A stretch of DNA of 64,000 nt from contig NZ_MVAG01000122.1 of NCBI RefSeq assembly GCF_002177115.1, positions 124,001 to 188,000 of the forward strand, in the 5' to 3' direction. This DNA is from Chryseobacterium mucoviscidosis (lineage in GTDB: Bacteria > Bacteroidota > Bacteroidia > Flavobacteriales > Weeksellaceae). The notes beneath the pieces are model-generated. The model saw only the letters and a program-made list of their open reading frames with translations. It was not told the DNA's origin and searched no databases. Position numbers and translations under genes: made by a program. Positions within the stretch are counted from its first letter, which is position 1. The number at the start of each line of letters is the position of its first letter. Shown here one piece after another: positions 50,816 to 59,405 of the stretch.

Positions 50816-53218
50816 ATGAAGATAAAACTGACGATATGCCTTCTTGCATTCCTCAATTTCTATGAAGCGCAGGAAAATATTACCTACCAAAAGCCGTCTC
50901 CGGAAATCCTGAAACTTGCTGATTATGAAAGACCGCCAAGTGTTTTGATGAACAGTAAAAAAGACTGGATTGTTTTTACCTACCGTCCGACTTACAAAAC
51001 ACTGGAAGATTTAAGTCAGCAGGAAATGAAATTGGGAGGATTAAGAATAAATCCGGTAACCAATATTTCAAGTTCGGCAACGTATGCGAATAACCTGAAA
51101 GTGAGAAAAATGAACGATAAAATGGAAGTTCAGGTTAAAAATTTACCTTCCAATCCAAAAATCACCAATACTTCATTTTCTCCGGACGAAAAAAAACTGG
51201 CGTTTACCAATACCACCAATAAAGGTGTGGAGCTTTGGATTGTAGACCTTGAAACCGCTACCGCAAAGAAAATAACTTCAGACAATTTAAATGCAAATTT
51301 GGGAAGTCCTTACATCTGGTACAAAGACTCTCAGAATTTATTGATCAAAACCCTTCCGCAAAACAGACCTGCTCTAATAGATTCCAGCAAAGATCTTCCG
51401 ACAGGTCCCATTGTTTCTACGGCAGATGGAAAAGTTTCGCAGAACAGAACGTATCAGGATCTTCTGAAAAATCCGCAGGATGAAAAGAATTTTGAGGTTT
51501 TAACCGCTTCAGAAATTTATAATGTTGATCTGAACGGAACTTTAAAGAAAGTAAAAGATCAGAATATGTATTCCGGATTAAGCTTTTCGCCGGACGGAAA
51601 TTATCTGATGGCGACAACCATTAAAAAACCGTTTTCTTACATTGTTCCACTAAGCAGATTTCCGATGACCACTACGGTGTATGACATGAACGGAAATGTG
51701 GTGAAAGTTGTAAACGAAACACCTCTGAACGAAATCATGCCAAAAGGATTCTCTTCCGTAAGAACCGGAAAAAGAGATATGGGATGGAGAAGCGATATGC
51801 CTGCAACTTTGGTATATGCAGAAGCTCTGGACGGAGGAGATCAGTATAAAAATGCAGAATTCAGGGATGAAATTTTCACTTGGGAAGCTCCTTTCAGCAA
51901 TGCTCCGAAATCTTTCTTTAAAACAAAGCAGAGATATTCTGATGTAAGCTGGACGAATGATCATTACGCCATTGTTTCCGAAGGTTGGTACGATACAAGA
52001 AATACAAAATCTTTCTTAGTTGATTTAAATAACGGAGAATCTAAAGTGATTGACGACAGAAATTATCAGGATGTGTACAGCGATCCCGGAAATTTCAACA
52101 CCACAAAAAACCAGTACGGAAGGTACGTTGTCGACATGAAAGGAGGAAAGTCTTACCTCATCGGAGCCGGATTTACAAAAGAAGGACAGCATCCTTTCAT
52201 CGATGAGATGGATGTGAAAACCATGAAAAAGAAAAGACTGTATACTTCCAATCTTAAAAATGCAAAGGAAGAAATTATTGATATTTTAAATCCTGCCAAA
52301 GGAGAAGTTCTTACGATTCAGCAATCTTCCAGTCAATATCCGAACTATTTCAAAAAGAGCATTAAATCCAGTAAGACAGAAGCGGTAACCAATTTCGCGA
52401 ATCCTTTTGAAAGCATTAAAGATGTCTACAAAGAAGTAATTACGTATAAAAGAAATGACGGCGTTACACTTACCGGAACACTTTATCTTCCTGCCAATTA
52501 CGACAGAAAGGCAAAAACAGAAAAATTACCGTTGCTGATCTGGGCTTATCCTACAGAATATAAAGATAAAAATACGGCAGGACAGAATACGCAGAATCCA
52601 AACGATTTCACTTTCCCTTACTACGGTTCTTTCGTGTATTGGACAACGAAAGGATATGCTGTTTTGGATGATGCTGCATTCCCGATCATCGGAGAAGGAA
52701 AAACAGAACCGAATGATACATTTATTCCTCAATTGGTAGCGAACGGAAGAGCTGCGATCGATGCGGTAGATCAATTAGGCTATATCGACAGAACGAAAGT
52801 AGCAGTTGGAGGACATTCTTACGGCGCTTTTATGACGGCAAACCTTTTGACCCATTCTAAAGATTATGCTTGCGGAATTGCTAGAAGCGGGGCTTACAAC
52901 AGAACTCTGACGCCTTTTGGTTTTCAGAGCGAACAGAGAAATTACTGGGATGTTCCGGAAATTTATAACACGATGTCACCTTTCATGAATGCAGATAAGA
53001 TGAAAACGCCGCTGTTATTGGTTCATGGAGATGCAGATAACAATCCGGGAACATTCACTTTGCAGACGGAAAGATATTTTCAGGCGCTTAAAAATCTTGG
53101 CGCACCAGTAAAAATGGTTCTCCTGCCAAAAGAAGCTCACGGATATGCAGCGAAAGAAAATATTCTTCATTTGCTTTGGGAACAGGATCAGTTCTTGGAG
53201 AAATGTTTGAAAAAATAA
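50816..53218 (+). CDS. S9-family prolyl-oligopeptidase-like serine peptidase, exported
   Basis: An 800-residue exported peptidase. The signal peptide is MKIKLTICLLAFLNFYEAQ; a GTG start 18 bases upstream was rejected because it adds charged residues before the signal. Residues about 60-540 form a beta-propeller-like region (SFSPDEKKLAFTNTTNKG, LSFSPDGNYLMATTIKK). The C-terminal alpha/beta-hydrolase has the nucleophile Ser668 in VAVGGHSYGAFMTANLL, the Asp in LLLVHGDADNNPGTF and the His in LPKEAHGYAAKEN. These mark an S9C/dipeptidyl-peptidase-like enzyme that trims peptides in the periplasm. It stands alone with a terminator downstream. Confidence 0.93.
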   Translation: MKIKLTICLLAFLNFYEAQENITYQKPSPEILKLADYERPPSVLMNSKKDWIVFTYRPTYKTLEDLSQQEMKLGGLRINPVTNISSSATYANNLKVRKMNDKMEVQVKNLPSNPKITNTSFSPDEKKLAFTNTTNKGVELWIVDLETATAKKITSDNLNANLGSPYIWYKDSQNLLIKTLPQNRPALIDSSKDLPTGPIVSTADGKVSQNRTYQDLLKNPQDEKNFEVLTASEIYNVDLNGTLKKVKDQNMYSGLSFSPDGNYLMATTIKKPFSYIVPLSRFPMTTTVYDMNGNVVKVVNETPLNEIMPKGFSSVRTGKRDMGWRSDMPATLVYAEALDGGDQYKNAEFRDEIFTWEAPFSNAPKSFFKTKQRYSDVSWTNDHYAIVSEGWYDTRNTKSFLVDLNNGESKVIDDRNYQDVYSDPGNFNTTKNQYGRYVVDMKGGKSYLIGAGFTKEGQHPFIDEMDVKTMKKKRLYTSNLKNAKEEIIDILNPAKGEVLTIQQSSSQYPNYFKKSIKSSKTEAVTNFANPFESIKDVYKEVITYKRNDGVTLTGTLYLPANYDRKAKTEKLPLLIWAYPTEYKDKNTAGQNTQNPNDFTFPYYGSFVYWTTKGYAVLDDAAFPIIGEGKTEPNDTFIPQLVANGRAAIDAVDQLGYIDRTKVAVGGHSYGAFMTANLLTHSKDYACGIARSGAYNRTLTPFGFQSEQRNYWDVPEIYNTMSPFMNADKMKTPLLLVHGDADNNPGTFTLQTERYFQALKNLGAPVKMVLLPKEAHGYAAKENILHLLWEQDQFLEKCLKK

Positions 53219-53228
53219 TAATTTACAT

Positions 53229-53258
53229 AAAAACTCGTTCAATTTTGGACGGGTTTTT
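53229..53258 (+). terminator. Terminator after the S9 peptidase gene
   Basis: AAAAACTCGTTC pairs along 12 positions (two G-T wobbles) with GGACGGGTTTTT around a 6-base loop, 11 bases after the stop codon. Confidence 0.75.
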
Positions 53259-53281
53259 ATTTTCTTTGTCAAAAAATTCAA

Positions 53282-53710
53282 ATGCCAATTGTAAGACGTT
53301 CAGAACAAAATCAACAGTCGCTTCAGGATTTTTATAGAGAATTTCTACCCAAACCAAGTGATACATTTGGAAATGCAGGAATTCCGATGCTTAAAATTTT
53401 GGATTTTATGAATGATGTTTTCAAAGACACCTTCATTTATGGTTTGACATCACATATACACTTGCTTTTATTCAATAATGATGAAGAGGATAAACACTAT
53501 GTTGAAATTATAGGTTTTAAATCAGGATCTTATGAAGTATTTACGGTGCAGTATTTTATTCCGGAACACAAAAGTCCGTGGAAAAACGCAGTGGTGAAAG
53601 GTGAAACGACACAATTTGAAGAGTTTAAAAAGATGATTGTCATTTCCATGATGGAATCTGGTGGTTGGAAAGATAATTTAGAACTGATGAATTTTCAGAA
53701 AATCATGTAA
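53282..53710 (+). CDS. Conserved-looking hypothetical protein, 142 residues
   Basis: A soluble 142-residue protein without signal peptide or membrane segment. It opens MPIVRRSEQNQQSLQDFYRE and ends KDNLELMNFQKIM. The middle (LLLFNNDEEDKHYVEIIGFK) reads like a mixed alpha/beta fold with alternating hydrophobic strands. Codon use is like that of neighbours, which supports a real gene. I do not recognise the family and can assign no function. It sits between terminators, with no obvious operon partner. Confidence 0.65.
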   Translation: MPIVRRSEQNQQSLQDFYREFLPKPSDTFGNAGIPMLKILDFMNDVFKDTFIYGLTSHIHLLLFNNDEEDKHYVEIIGFKSGSYEVFTVQYFIPEHKSPWKNAVVKGETTQFEEFKKMIVISMMESGGWKDNLELMNFQKIM

Positions 53711-54007
53711 AATTTGTTTTAAAAAACTGTTCCCATTTTGTATTAAATTTATTTCTCGCTGATAATGCAGATTTAATTTCAAAGTCTATTAAACAGATAT
53801 TCAGTTAAAATCAATCGGAGAAGAATATGTTAAGAAAAATAATGCTAAAAATTACAGACAATTAGATCTAAGCAGACTTTACCGGAACATCAAAAACAAT
53901 TTGATTACTTACATTATTCATATTCTGTTTACTTTAGTTTTTGTAATTTTCAGTCCGCAAAATTCAGTAAAAAATAAAAAAACACGGGACATTGATTCCG
54001 AAAAGAT

Positions 54008-54586
54008 ATGTTACGAACCAATCAGACATTTTTAGACTACCTTGAAGGACTGTACAGCAGTGAAGAACATAAAGGGAATATTGTTTTAGAATCTTTTGAA
54101 AAAGGCAATAAAATATTAGTTCAAAATCAGATTTCCACAAAGATCATGCTCGTTAAAAGCGGCATTACCAAATGCTATTTTGTGGAAGAAAACGGAAAAG
54201 AATATATTGTGGAATTTATGGGAAAAGGAGAGATCATCGGTGAAATCGAAGTCATTAAAAATGTTCCCTGCATCTGCAGTATTGAAGCGATTACGGAAGT
54301 TACCGTTTATTCGATGTCGATTCCCTATTTCCAGGCATTGATCAAAAAAGATCTTACCCTCAATAATTTATTGTTGGATGTTTTTGCAGAGCGCATTTTC
54401 AATACTTCAAGCCGCGCCTCTTATCAGCAGCTTCACAAAACAGAACATACACTTTCTCAATTGTTGGAAGTGAAATCCAGAGAAATGGAAATTTCAAAAG
54501 AAGATATGGCAACCTATCTCGGAACTACTGTGGAAAGCCTGAACCGAGCGTTGGAAGAGCTTCAGGAGAATAATTCTGAAGAATAA
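54008..54586 (+). CDS. Crp/Fnr-family transcriptional regulator
   Basis: A 192-residue protein with a cyclic-nucleotide-binding-like N-terminal domain (KILVQNQISTKIMLVKSGIT, EYIVEFMGKGEIIGEIEVIK) and a C-terminal helix-turn-helix with MEISKEDMATYLGTTVESLNRALEEL. A CIC motif (VPCICSIEAI) near residue 100 has two cysteines but not the four needed for an Fnr-type iron-sulfur cluster. The effector is unknown. It is 52 bases before the GNAT gene, which however has its own -7 box. Confidence 0.85.
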   Translation: MLRTNQTFLDYLEGLYSSEEHKGNIVLESFEKGNKILVQNQISTKIMLVKSGITKCYFVEENGKEYIVEFMGKGEIIGEIEVIKNVPCICSIEAITEVTVYSMSIPYFQALIKKDLTLNNLLLDVFAERIFNTSSRASYQQLHKTEHTLSQLLEVKSREMEISKEDMATYLGTTVESLNRALEELQENNSEE

Positions 54587-54611
54587 ATTTAAAGGATTTA
54601 AACACTTCTTT

Positions 54612-54619
54612 TATCTTTG
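54612..54619 (+). promoter_or_regulatory. -7 promoter box of the GNAT acetyltransferase gene
   Basis: TATCTTTG, a perfect TAnnTTTG match. It lies only 7 bases before an ATG at 54627, so the second in-frame ATG at 54639 is more compatible with a leader. Confidence 0.5.
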
Positions 54620-54638
54620 CAGAAATATGTTGAAATCA

Positions 54639-55142
54639 ATGGAAGAACTGAAATTCAGGAATGCTGAACTGAAAGATTTACCCAAAATTGTAGAAATTTA
54701 CAACTCAACCATTCCTTCGAGAATGGTAACTGCCGATACGGAAAATATCTCTGTAGAAAGCAGAATCGAATGGTTTCATGACCACAATCCTGAAAAAAGA
54801 CCACTCTGGATTATTGAAAATGAACAGAACGAAGTCTTAGGCTGGGTTAGTTTTTCATCATTTTACGGAAGACCGGCATACAACGGAACGGTGGAACTCA
54901 GCATTTACATGGACGAAAGCTCGCGCGGAAAAGGCTACGGAAAAAAAGTACTGCAATACTGCATTGATAACGCACCAAAATTTGAAGTAAAAACACTATT
55001 GGGATTCATCTTTTTACATAATGAACCCAGCCTGAAATTATTCCGACACTTTGGTTTTGAAGACTGGGGTGTTTTTCCGAATGTTGCCGTTTTGGACGGC
55101 GTTGAAAGAACTTTGGTGATTTTAGGAAAAAGGGTAGGGTAG
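54639..55142 (+). CDS. GNAT N-acetyltransferase, phosphinothricin acetyltransferase-like
   Basis: A 167-residue acetyltransferase. The GNAT acetyl-CoA loop is ELSIYMDESSRGKGYGKKVLQ (R-G-K-G-Y-G), and FRNAELKDLPKIVEIYNSTI with WVSFSSFYGRPAYNGTVELS are typical of the phosphinothricin acetyltransferase group, which acetylates amino-acid-like compounds such as methionine sulfoximine. The start was moved from 54627 (MLKSMEE) to the second ATG because the -7 box is too close to the first. A well-known type of dispersed repeat begins four bases after its stop codon. Confidence 0.87.
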   Translation: MEELKFRNAELKDLPKIVEIYNSTIPSRMVTADTENISVESRIEWFHDHNPEKRPLWIIENEQNEVLGWVSFSSFYGRPAYNGTVELSIYMDESSRGKGYGKKVLQYCIDNAPKFEVKTLLGFIFLHNEPSLKLFRHFGFEDWGVFPNVAVLDGVERTLVILGKRVG

Positions 55143-55145
55143 CTT

Positions 55146-55180
55146 GTCATTGCGAGGAGCGAAGCAACGAAGCAATCTCT
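55146..55180. repeat. GTCATTGCGAGGAGCGAAGC-type dispersed repeat
   Basis: The sequence runs GTCATTGCGAGGAGCGAAGC, then AACGAAGCAATCTCT. Near-identical copies are known to be scattered through genomes of Bacteroidetes and other phyla. It lies between the GNAT stop codon and the convergent HhH-like gene. Confidence 0.65.
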
Positions 55181-55188
55181 AAAGTTAT

Positions 55189-55908
55189 TTAAATTAATTC
55201 CAGAAATATTTTTGCTTTGCTCTTTATTTCAGTAATAATATTTTCGCTTTTATTACTTTCTTTCATCATCCAATATTTATTCTCATTCCATCCAAATTCG
55301 CGGTTAATTCCTGATCCATGTTGTGTTATAAATCCCCAGAACCAAAGATCATCCCAGACTTCGATTTCTTTTCCTGTGTAGTGTTTTTCCAATAATGTAT
55401 TAATACTTTTAAAATTCCATTTACCTTCTTGCATTTTATTAAAGATTGAAATTATTACAAAATCCACAGGCAAAAAGAATTTGTCATCATCTAAAAATGG
55501 CGGAGTATCGTCCCAAATCGAAAATTTCTTAGCATACTCTTTATTGTGTAAATGGAATATTACTTTTGTAAATAAAGCAGCCGTTTTATCTCCCCATCCT
55601 TTTTGTTTTTTCATTCCATCAAATAAAGATTTATAATTTTTTGGACTATTAGGATTTATTTTCTCAGTAAAATTGTTGAAAGATGCTAAAATATTTGAAT
55701 GTGAGTGAATTGATTTAAAAAAATCTGACAGTTCATCAATTTTCGGTCTACTTTGAGTTGATGCTATATTATAAAGAATGGAAATTAACTTTTCCTCTTT
55801 AGTTTTGAAAGGCTTAATAAGTGATGAGTAATATTTTTTTTGAAAATCTTTATTGTATTGTCTATTTTCTTTTAAGAATTCAAAAATAGCCTTAAGTTTT
55901 TGTTCCAT
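55189..55908 (-). CDS. HhH-GPD-like protein, candidate DNA glycosylase
   Basis: A 239-residue protein of no familiar family. Residues 95-118 (LFDGMKKQKGWGDKTAALFT) look like a helix-hairpin-helix, with Lys108 in GWGDKTAAL at the place of the Schiff-base lysine of bifunctional DNA glycosylases (compare GVGTK in OGG1). Asp149 in FFLPVDFVI would match the catalytic Asp of the GPD motif, but it lies 41 residues later instead of about 19, so an insertion is present (with WDDTPPFLDDDKFF). The remaining sequence is helical and lysine-rich. It is more AT-rich than its neighbours and flanked by a dispersed repeat, suggesting it may have been acquired. A repair or nucleic-acid role is inference. Confidence 0.6.
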   Translation of the reverse strand: MEQKLKAIFEFLKENRQYNKDFQKKYYSSLIKPFKTKEEKLISILYNIASTQSRPKIDELSDFFKSIHSHSNILASFNNFTEKINPNSPKNYKSLFDGMKKQKGWGDKTAALFTKVIFHLHNKEYAKKFSIWDDTPPFLDDDKFFLPVDFVIISIFNKMQEGKWNFKSINTLLEKHYTGKEIEVWDDLWFWGFITQHGSGINREFGWNENKYWMMKESNKSENIITEIKSKAKIFLELI

Positions 55909-55925
55909 ATTATGTTTTGATTTAA

Positions 55926-55933
55926 CAAATATA
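55926..55933 (-). promoter_or_regulatory. -7 promoter box of the HhH-GPD-like gene
   Basis: Minus-strand TATATTTG, a perfect TAnnTTTG match, 17 bases before the ATG at 55908. Confidence 0.5.
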
Positions 55934-55935
55934 AA

Positions 55936-55959
55936 AAAGCGATCCCAAAAGACCGCTTT
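55936..55959 (-). terminator. Terminator of the MATE transporter gene
   Basis: AAAGCGATC pairs with GACCGCTTT (one mismatch) around a 6-base loop; on the minus strand it is followed by TTTTTT. It lies just after the MATE stop codon and immediately before the next promoter. Confidence 0.65.
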
Positions 55960-55963
55960 CCTA

Positions 55964-57325
55964 TTACAGATTCTGCTTAATTCTTTTTGCAGACATATTC
56001 AAAAACCGTTTGACCAGCATTACAGCGGAAACCGTTAATCCCAATCCTAAAGCGATCCACATGCCGAAAGCTCCCATTTCCATGGTTACACAAAGGAAAT
56101 ATCCTAAAGGAATTGTGATAACCCAATACGCAATAAACGTGTAAATAGAAGGAATTTTTACATCCTGCAACCCTCTCAGCATTCCTAAAGCTGTTACCTG
56201 AATTCCGTCTGAAAGCTGGAACAACGCAGCAATTATCATTAATTTGGAAGCTAAAGCAATGACTTCAATCTCTTCTTTTTTGGTGAAAAATGTCGGAAGA
56301 ATATTTCGTCCCAAAATGAAGACAATTCCGCAGATGCACATAAAAATAAACGCAATTTTCAGATTGTTGATTCCTACCTTTCTTAATTCAACAAAATTCT
56401 GTTCTCCCAGTTTTCTCCCGATCATCACCGTTGAAGCCACACTGAAACCGATGCATAAATTAAAAGTAAAGGAAGCCATACTTAAGGCAATCTGGTGAGA
56501 AGCAATATCGTGCGCCGAAATCAGACCGCAGATAAAAGCGGCTCCCGCAAAAGCAGTCACTTCAAAGAACATCTGTAAAGCCGTCGGAAAACCGAGTCTG
56601 ATCATCTTTTCAAACATTTTCTTTGAAAAAACTTCAATTTTTAATGAAAAATCTTTGATGTACTGTTTCGTTTTTTTCTCATTCGAAAGCACAAAATACA
56701 GAAAAACCACCATAAAAATTCTGGCGATTAAACTTGCAAGGGCAGAACCTTTTACCCCCATTTCAGGAAAAATCCAAAGTCCTTTAATGAAAACATAATT
56801 TAAAACAATATTAATGACATTGGCAATAATAGTCGCTTTAGTAACTCCAATCGTGTAAGAAAGCCCTTCCGAAACTTCTCTCAGTGTCTGAAAAGCCATA
56901 AACGGAACAATGCTGATTGCCATAATCGTTAAAAAATCAACCGTATCTGGAATGATCTTCTCCGGCTGTCCGGATTTGTAAAGCAGCGGCATTCCCAGAA
57001 GTAAAATTGCGATCAGCAAAATTCCCACCGTCATATTGATGATAAAGCCATGACTGAAAACAGAATTAATCGTCTTATGGTCATGTTTCGAATGCGCCTC
57101 CGAAACCAAAGGCGGAATGGCAAAAGAAAATCCCAAAGCCAATACAAACATCGAGAAAAACACAGCATTTCCCAATGAAACTGAAGCCAGTGCATCAGCT
57201 CCCAGAAGATTTCCAACAATAATATTATCAAAAAGATTCACCGAAACCTGCCCAACCTGCGTCAACATCACAGGAAGAGCCAGCGTGAGGCATTCTTTCG
57301 TATAGTTTTTATTTAAAAAGTTCAT
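55964..57325 (-). CDS. MATE-family multidrug efflux transporter
   Basis: A 453-residue inner-membrane protein with about twelve helices in two related halves, as in NorM-type MATE transporters, which export cationic drugs using sodium or proton gradients. Typical regions are LTLALPVMLTQVGQVSVNLFD at the start, the FGFPTALQMFFEV-like LGFPTALQMFFEVTAFAGA in the second half and GMLRGLQDVKIPSIYTF near the end. Length is typical. The start ATG at 57325 fits the first membrane segment. Substrates are unknown. Confidence 0.92.
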   Translation of the reverse strand: MNFLNKNYTKECLTLALPVMLTQVGQVSVNLFDNIIVGNLLGADALASVSLGNAVFFSMFVLALGFSFAIPPLVSEAHSKHDHKTINSVFSHGFIINMTVGILLIAILLLGMPLLYKSGQPEKIIPDTVDFLTIMAISIVPFMAFQTLREVSEGLSYTIGVTKATIIANVINIVLNYVFIKGLWIFPEMGVKGSALASLIARIFMVVFLYFVLSNEKKTKQYIKDFSLKIEVFSKKMFEKMIRLGFPTALQMFFEVTAFAGAAFICGLISAHDIASHQIALSMASFTFNLCIGFSVASTVMIGRKLGEQNFVELRKVGINNLKIAFIFMCICGIVFILGRNILPTFFTKKEEIEVIALASKLMIIAALFQLSDGIQVTALGMLRGLQDVKIPSIYTFIAYWVITIPLGYFLCVTMEMGAFGMWIALGLGLTVSAVMLVKRFLNMSAKRIKQNL

Positions 57326-57358
57326 AATTGTTTACAATTCATATAGTTTTATTCAAAA

Positions 57359-57390
57359 AAAATTGCAGTAACAAATGATACTGCAATTTT
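57359..57390 (-). terminator. Terminator of the response-regulator gene
   Basis: A 12-bp perfect stem AAAATTGCAGTA with TACTGCAATTTT around an 8-base loop, followed on the minus strand by a T run, 27 bases after the stop codon. Confidence 0.85.
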
Positions 57391-57417
57391 CATAATTTAT
57401 TTAAAGTAATAATTACA

Positions 57418-58602
57418 TTATTTCCTTACAAAACTTGCAACGTCTTCGGCAGAAACCGTGTTTCCTCCTAAAATAATCAATCTTTCCACAACGTTTCTCA
57501 ATTCTCTGATATTTCCTGTCCATGAAAGCGCTTTTAAAGCATCAATCGCCTTATCATCGAATTTTTTTACAGCCGTACCGTGTTCATCAGCAATCATTCC
57601 GGAGAAATGCTCAACCAGTAATCTGATGTCTTCTTTTCTTTCATCCAATGGCGGAACGTAGATTTCAATCACAGAAAGTCTGTGGTAAAGATCTTCCCTA
57701 AATCTTCCTGCCTCGATTTCCTTCTGCATATTTTTGTTGGTTGCTGCAAGAACTCTTACATCCACCTTAATCTCCTTATCGCTTCCTACAGGCGAAACTT
57801 TGCTTTCCTGTAATGCTCTCAACACTTTTGCCTGAGCAATTAAGCTCATATCGCCGATCTCGTCAAGGAATATTGTTCCACCGTTTGCCTGCTCAAATTT
57901 CCCCTGCTTATCCTTAATAGCTCCTGTAAAAGATCCTTTTACGTGACCAAATAATTCAGATTCAATCAGTTCAGAAGGAATCGCCGCACAGTTAACTTCT
58001 ACCATCGGACCTCTTGCTCTGTCACTTTGATTATGAATGGCATGTGCAACCAGCTCTTTTCCGGCTCCGTTTGGTCCTGTAATTAAAACCCTTGCATCAG
58101 AAACAGCAACTTTTTCGATCATATCCTGAATTTTCTTCAAGCCTGCCGATTCCCCGATCATCTGGTATTTTTTATTTACCTTTTTCTTCAGCGTTTTATT
58201 TTCTGTCTGAAGATTTTTATTTTCTTTCTTCAGTGTTTCTTTGGCTAAAGCATTTTTTACGCTCGTAATCAGTCTGTTGATGTCGATTGGCTTGGAAATG
58301 AAATCGTAAGCACCGTCTCTAAGGCATGAAACCGCAGAATCGATGTCTGCGTGTCCTGAAATCATGATGAAGGTAGATTCCGGCTTCAGCGCTAAACTTT
58401 GCTTTAAAAGTTCAGTTCCTGAAAGTTTAGGCATTTTGATATCGGAAATCACCAGTGCGAAATCTTCTTTTTCTACCTGTTTATAGCCTTCAAGTCCGTC
58501 TTCGGCGATTACAAATTCATAGTCGGTTAGTTCGTCAGAAAGAATACTGTGGAGTACTCCTGAGATTGCTTTTTCGTCTTCTACAATAAGGATTTTTTGC
58601 AT
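57418..58602 (-). CDS. Sigma-54-interacting response regulator without C-terminal helix-turn-helix
   Basis: A 394-residue NtrC-family regulator. Residues 1-120 are a receiver domain with phosphorylatable Asp54 (LVISDIKMPKL) and a conserved Lys in FISKPIDINRL. Residues about 145-385 are an AAA+ domain: Walker A GPNGAGKELVAHAIH, the sigma-54 contact loop GSFTGA, Walker B GTIFLDEIGDM, and arginine fingers in FREDLYHRLSV. The protein ends at VSAEDVASFVRK, right after the AAA+ lid, so the usual Fis-type DNA-binding domain is absent. A terminator follows directly, arguing against a frameshift. The start at MQKILIVEDE was preferred over the upstream frame to 58641, because a -7 box lies at 58608-58615. 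Confidence 0.9.
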   Translation of the reverse strand: MQKILIVEDEKAISGVLHSILSDELTDYEFVIAEDGLEGYKQVEKEDFALVISDIKMPKLSGTELLKQSLALKPESTFIMISGHADIDSAVSCLRDGAYDFISKPIDINRLITSVKNALAKETLKKENKNLQTENKTLKKKVNKKYQMIGESAGLKKIQDMIEKVAVSDARVLITGPNGAGKELVAHAIHNQSDRARGPMVEVNCAAIPSELIESELFGHVKGSFTGAIKDKQGKFEQANGGTIFLDEIGDMSLIAQAKVLRALQESKVSPVGSDKEIKVDVRVLAATNKNMQKEIEAGRFREDLYHRLSVIEIYVPPLDERKEDIRLLVEHFSGMIADEHGTAVKKFDDKAIDALKALSWTGNIRELRNVVERLIILGGNTVSAEDVASFVRK

Positions 58603-58607
58603 AGTTG

Positions 58608-58615
58608 CAAATTTA
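58608..58615 (-). promoter_or_regulatory. -7 promoter box of the response-regulator gene, suggesting a leaderless mRNA
   Basis: Minus-strand TAAATTTG, a perfect TAnnTTTG match, only five bases from the ATG at 58602; a TTTG-like -33 (minus strand) lies at 58639-58642. If correct, transcription begins at or within a base of the start codon. Confidence 0.45.
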
Positions 58616-58658
58616 GATTTTTTTGATTGAATTATTAGCAAAAACTATACCTAATCGT

Positions 58659-59318
58659 TTAGTTGGAATAATCTCTTCTCCCGAAAATCGCAGATCCCAC
58701 TCTTACGGAATTGGCACCACATTCAATGGCAATCGGAAAATCGTCACTCATTCCCATTGATAATGTTTCGAGCTTTTTTAATTGATTTAATTCATCAAAA
58801 AGATTTTTCAGGTTTAAAAATTCCTTCTTTACCTGATCTCTATCGTCCGTGAAAGTTGCCATTCCCATCAAACCTGTAATTTCGATATTCTGAAATTCTC
58901 CGCTGAGATACTGTTCAAACAAATCTTTGGCTTCATTAATATCCAATCCGAATTTGCTTTCTTCTTCGGCAATTTTCACCTGAAGCAACACTTTGATGGT
59001 TCGGTTGTGCTTTGCTGCTTCTTTGTTGATCTCACGGATCAGCTTTTCAGAATCAACACTTTGGATCGTATCCACAAATTCAGCGATATATTTTACTTTA
59101 TTCGTCTGAAGATGCCCGATCAGATGCCACTGAATATCTTTGGGAAGGAGAGGGTACTTTTCTGCGACTTCCTGCACTTTATTTTCACCAAAAACTCTCT
59201 GTCCAAGATCATAAACTTCCTGAATAGCAGAAACAGGATGTGTTTTTGAAACAGCAACCAACTGTACATCAGAAGGAAGCTGACTTTTAATATGATTGTA
59301 ATTTTCCTGAATACTCAT
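58659..59318 (-). CDS. YggS-type PLP homeostasis protein
   Basis: A 219-residue PLP-binding protein of the YggS/PROSC family, which buffers free pyridoxal phosphate and has no clear enzyme activity. The PLP lysine is Lys25 in LVAVSKTHPVSAIQE. WHLIGHLQTNKVKYIAEFV, IKVLLQVKIAEEESKFGLD and the C-terminal SMGMSDDFPIAIECGANSVR and GSAIFGRRDY are all typical. Length is normal. It lies 56 bases upstream of the response regulator in the same direction. It is preceded by a large repeat-rich gap. Confidence 0.95.
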   Translation of the reverse strand: MSIQENYNHIKSQLPSDVQLVAVSKTHPVSAIQEVYDLGQRVFGENKVQEVAEKYPLLPKDIQWHLIGHLQTNKVKYIAEFVDTIQSVDSEKLIREINKEAAKHNRTIKVLLQVKIAEEESKFGLDINEAKDLFEQYLSGEFQNIEITGLMGMATFTDDRDQVKKEFLNLKNLFDELNQLKKLETLSMGMSDDFPIAIECGANSVRVGSAIFGRRDYSN

Positions 59319-59405
59319 ACCTGCAAATTTCTGAATTTTAAAGAGGAAAAGCTAATGAATATTGAAATTTTTAGACTTGAGATTTTTGTTGAGTCTAACA
59401 TAGAA

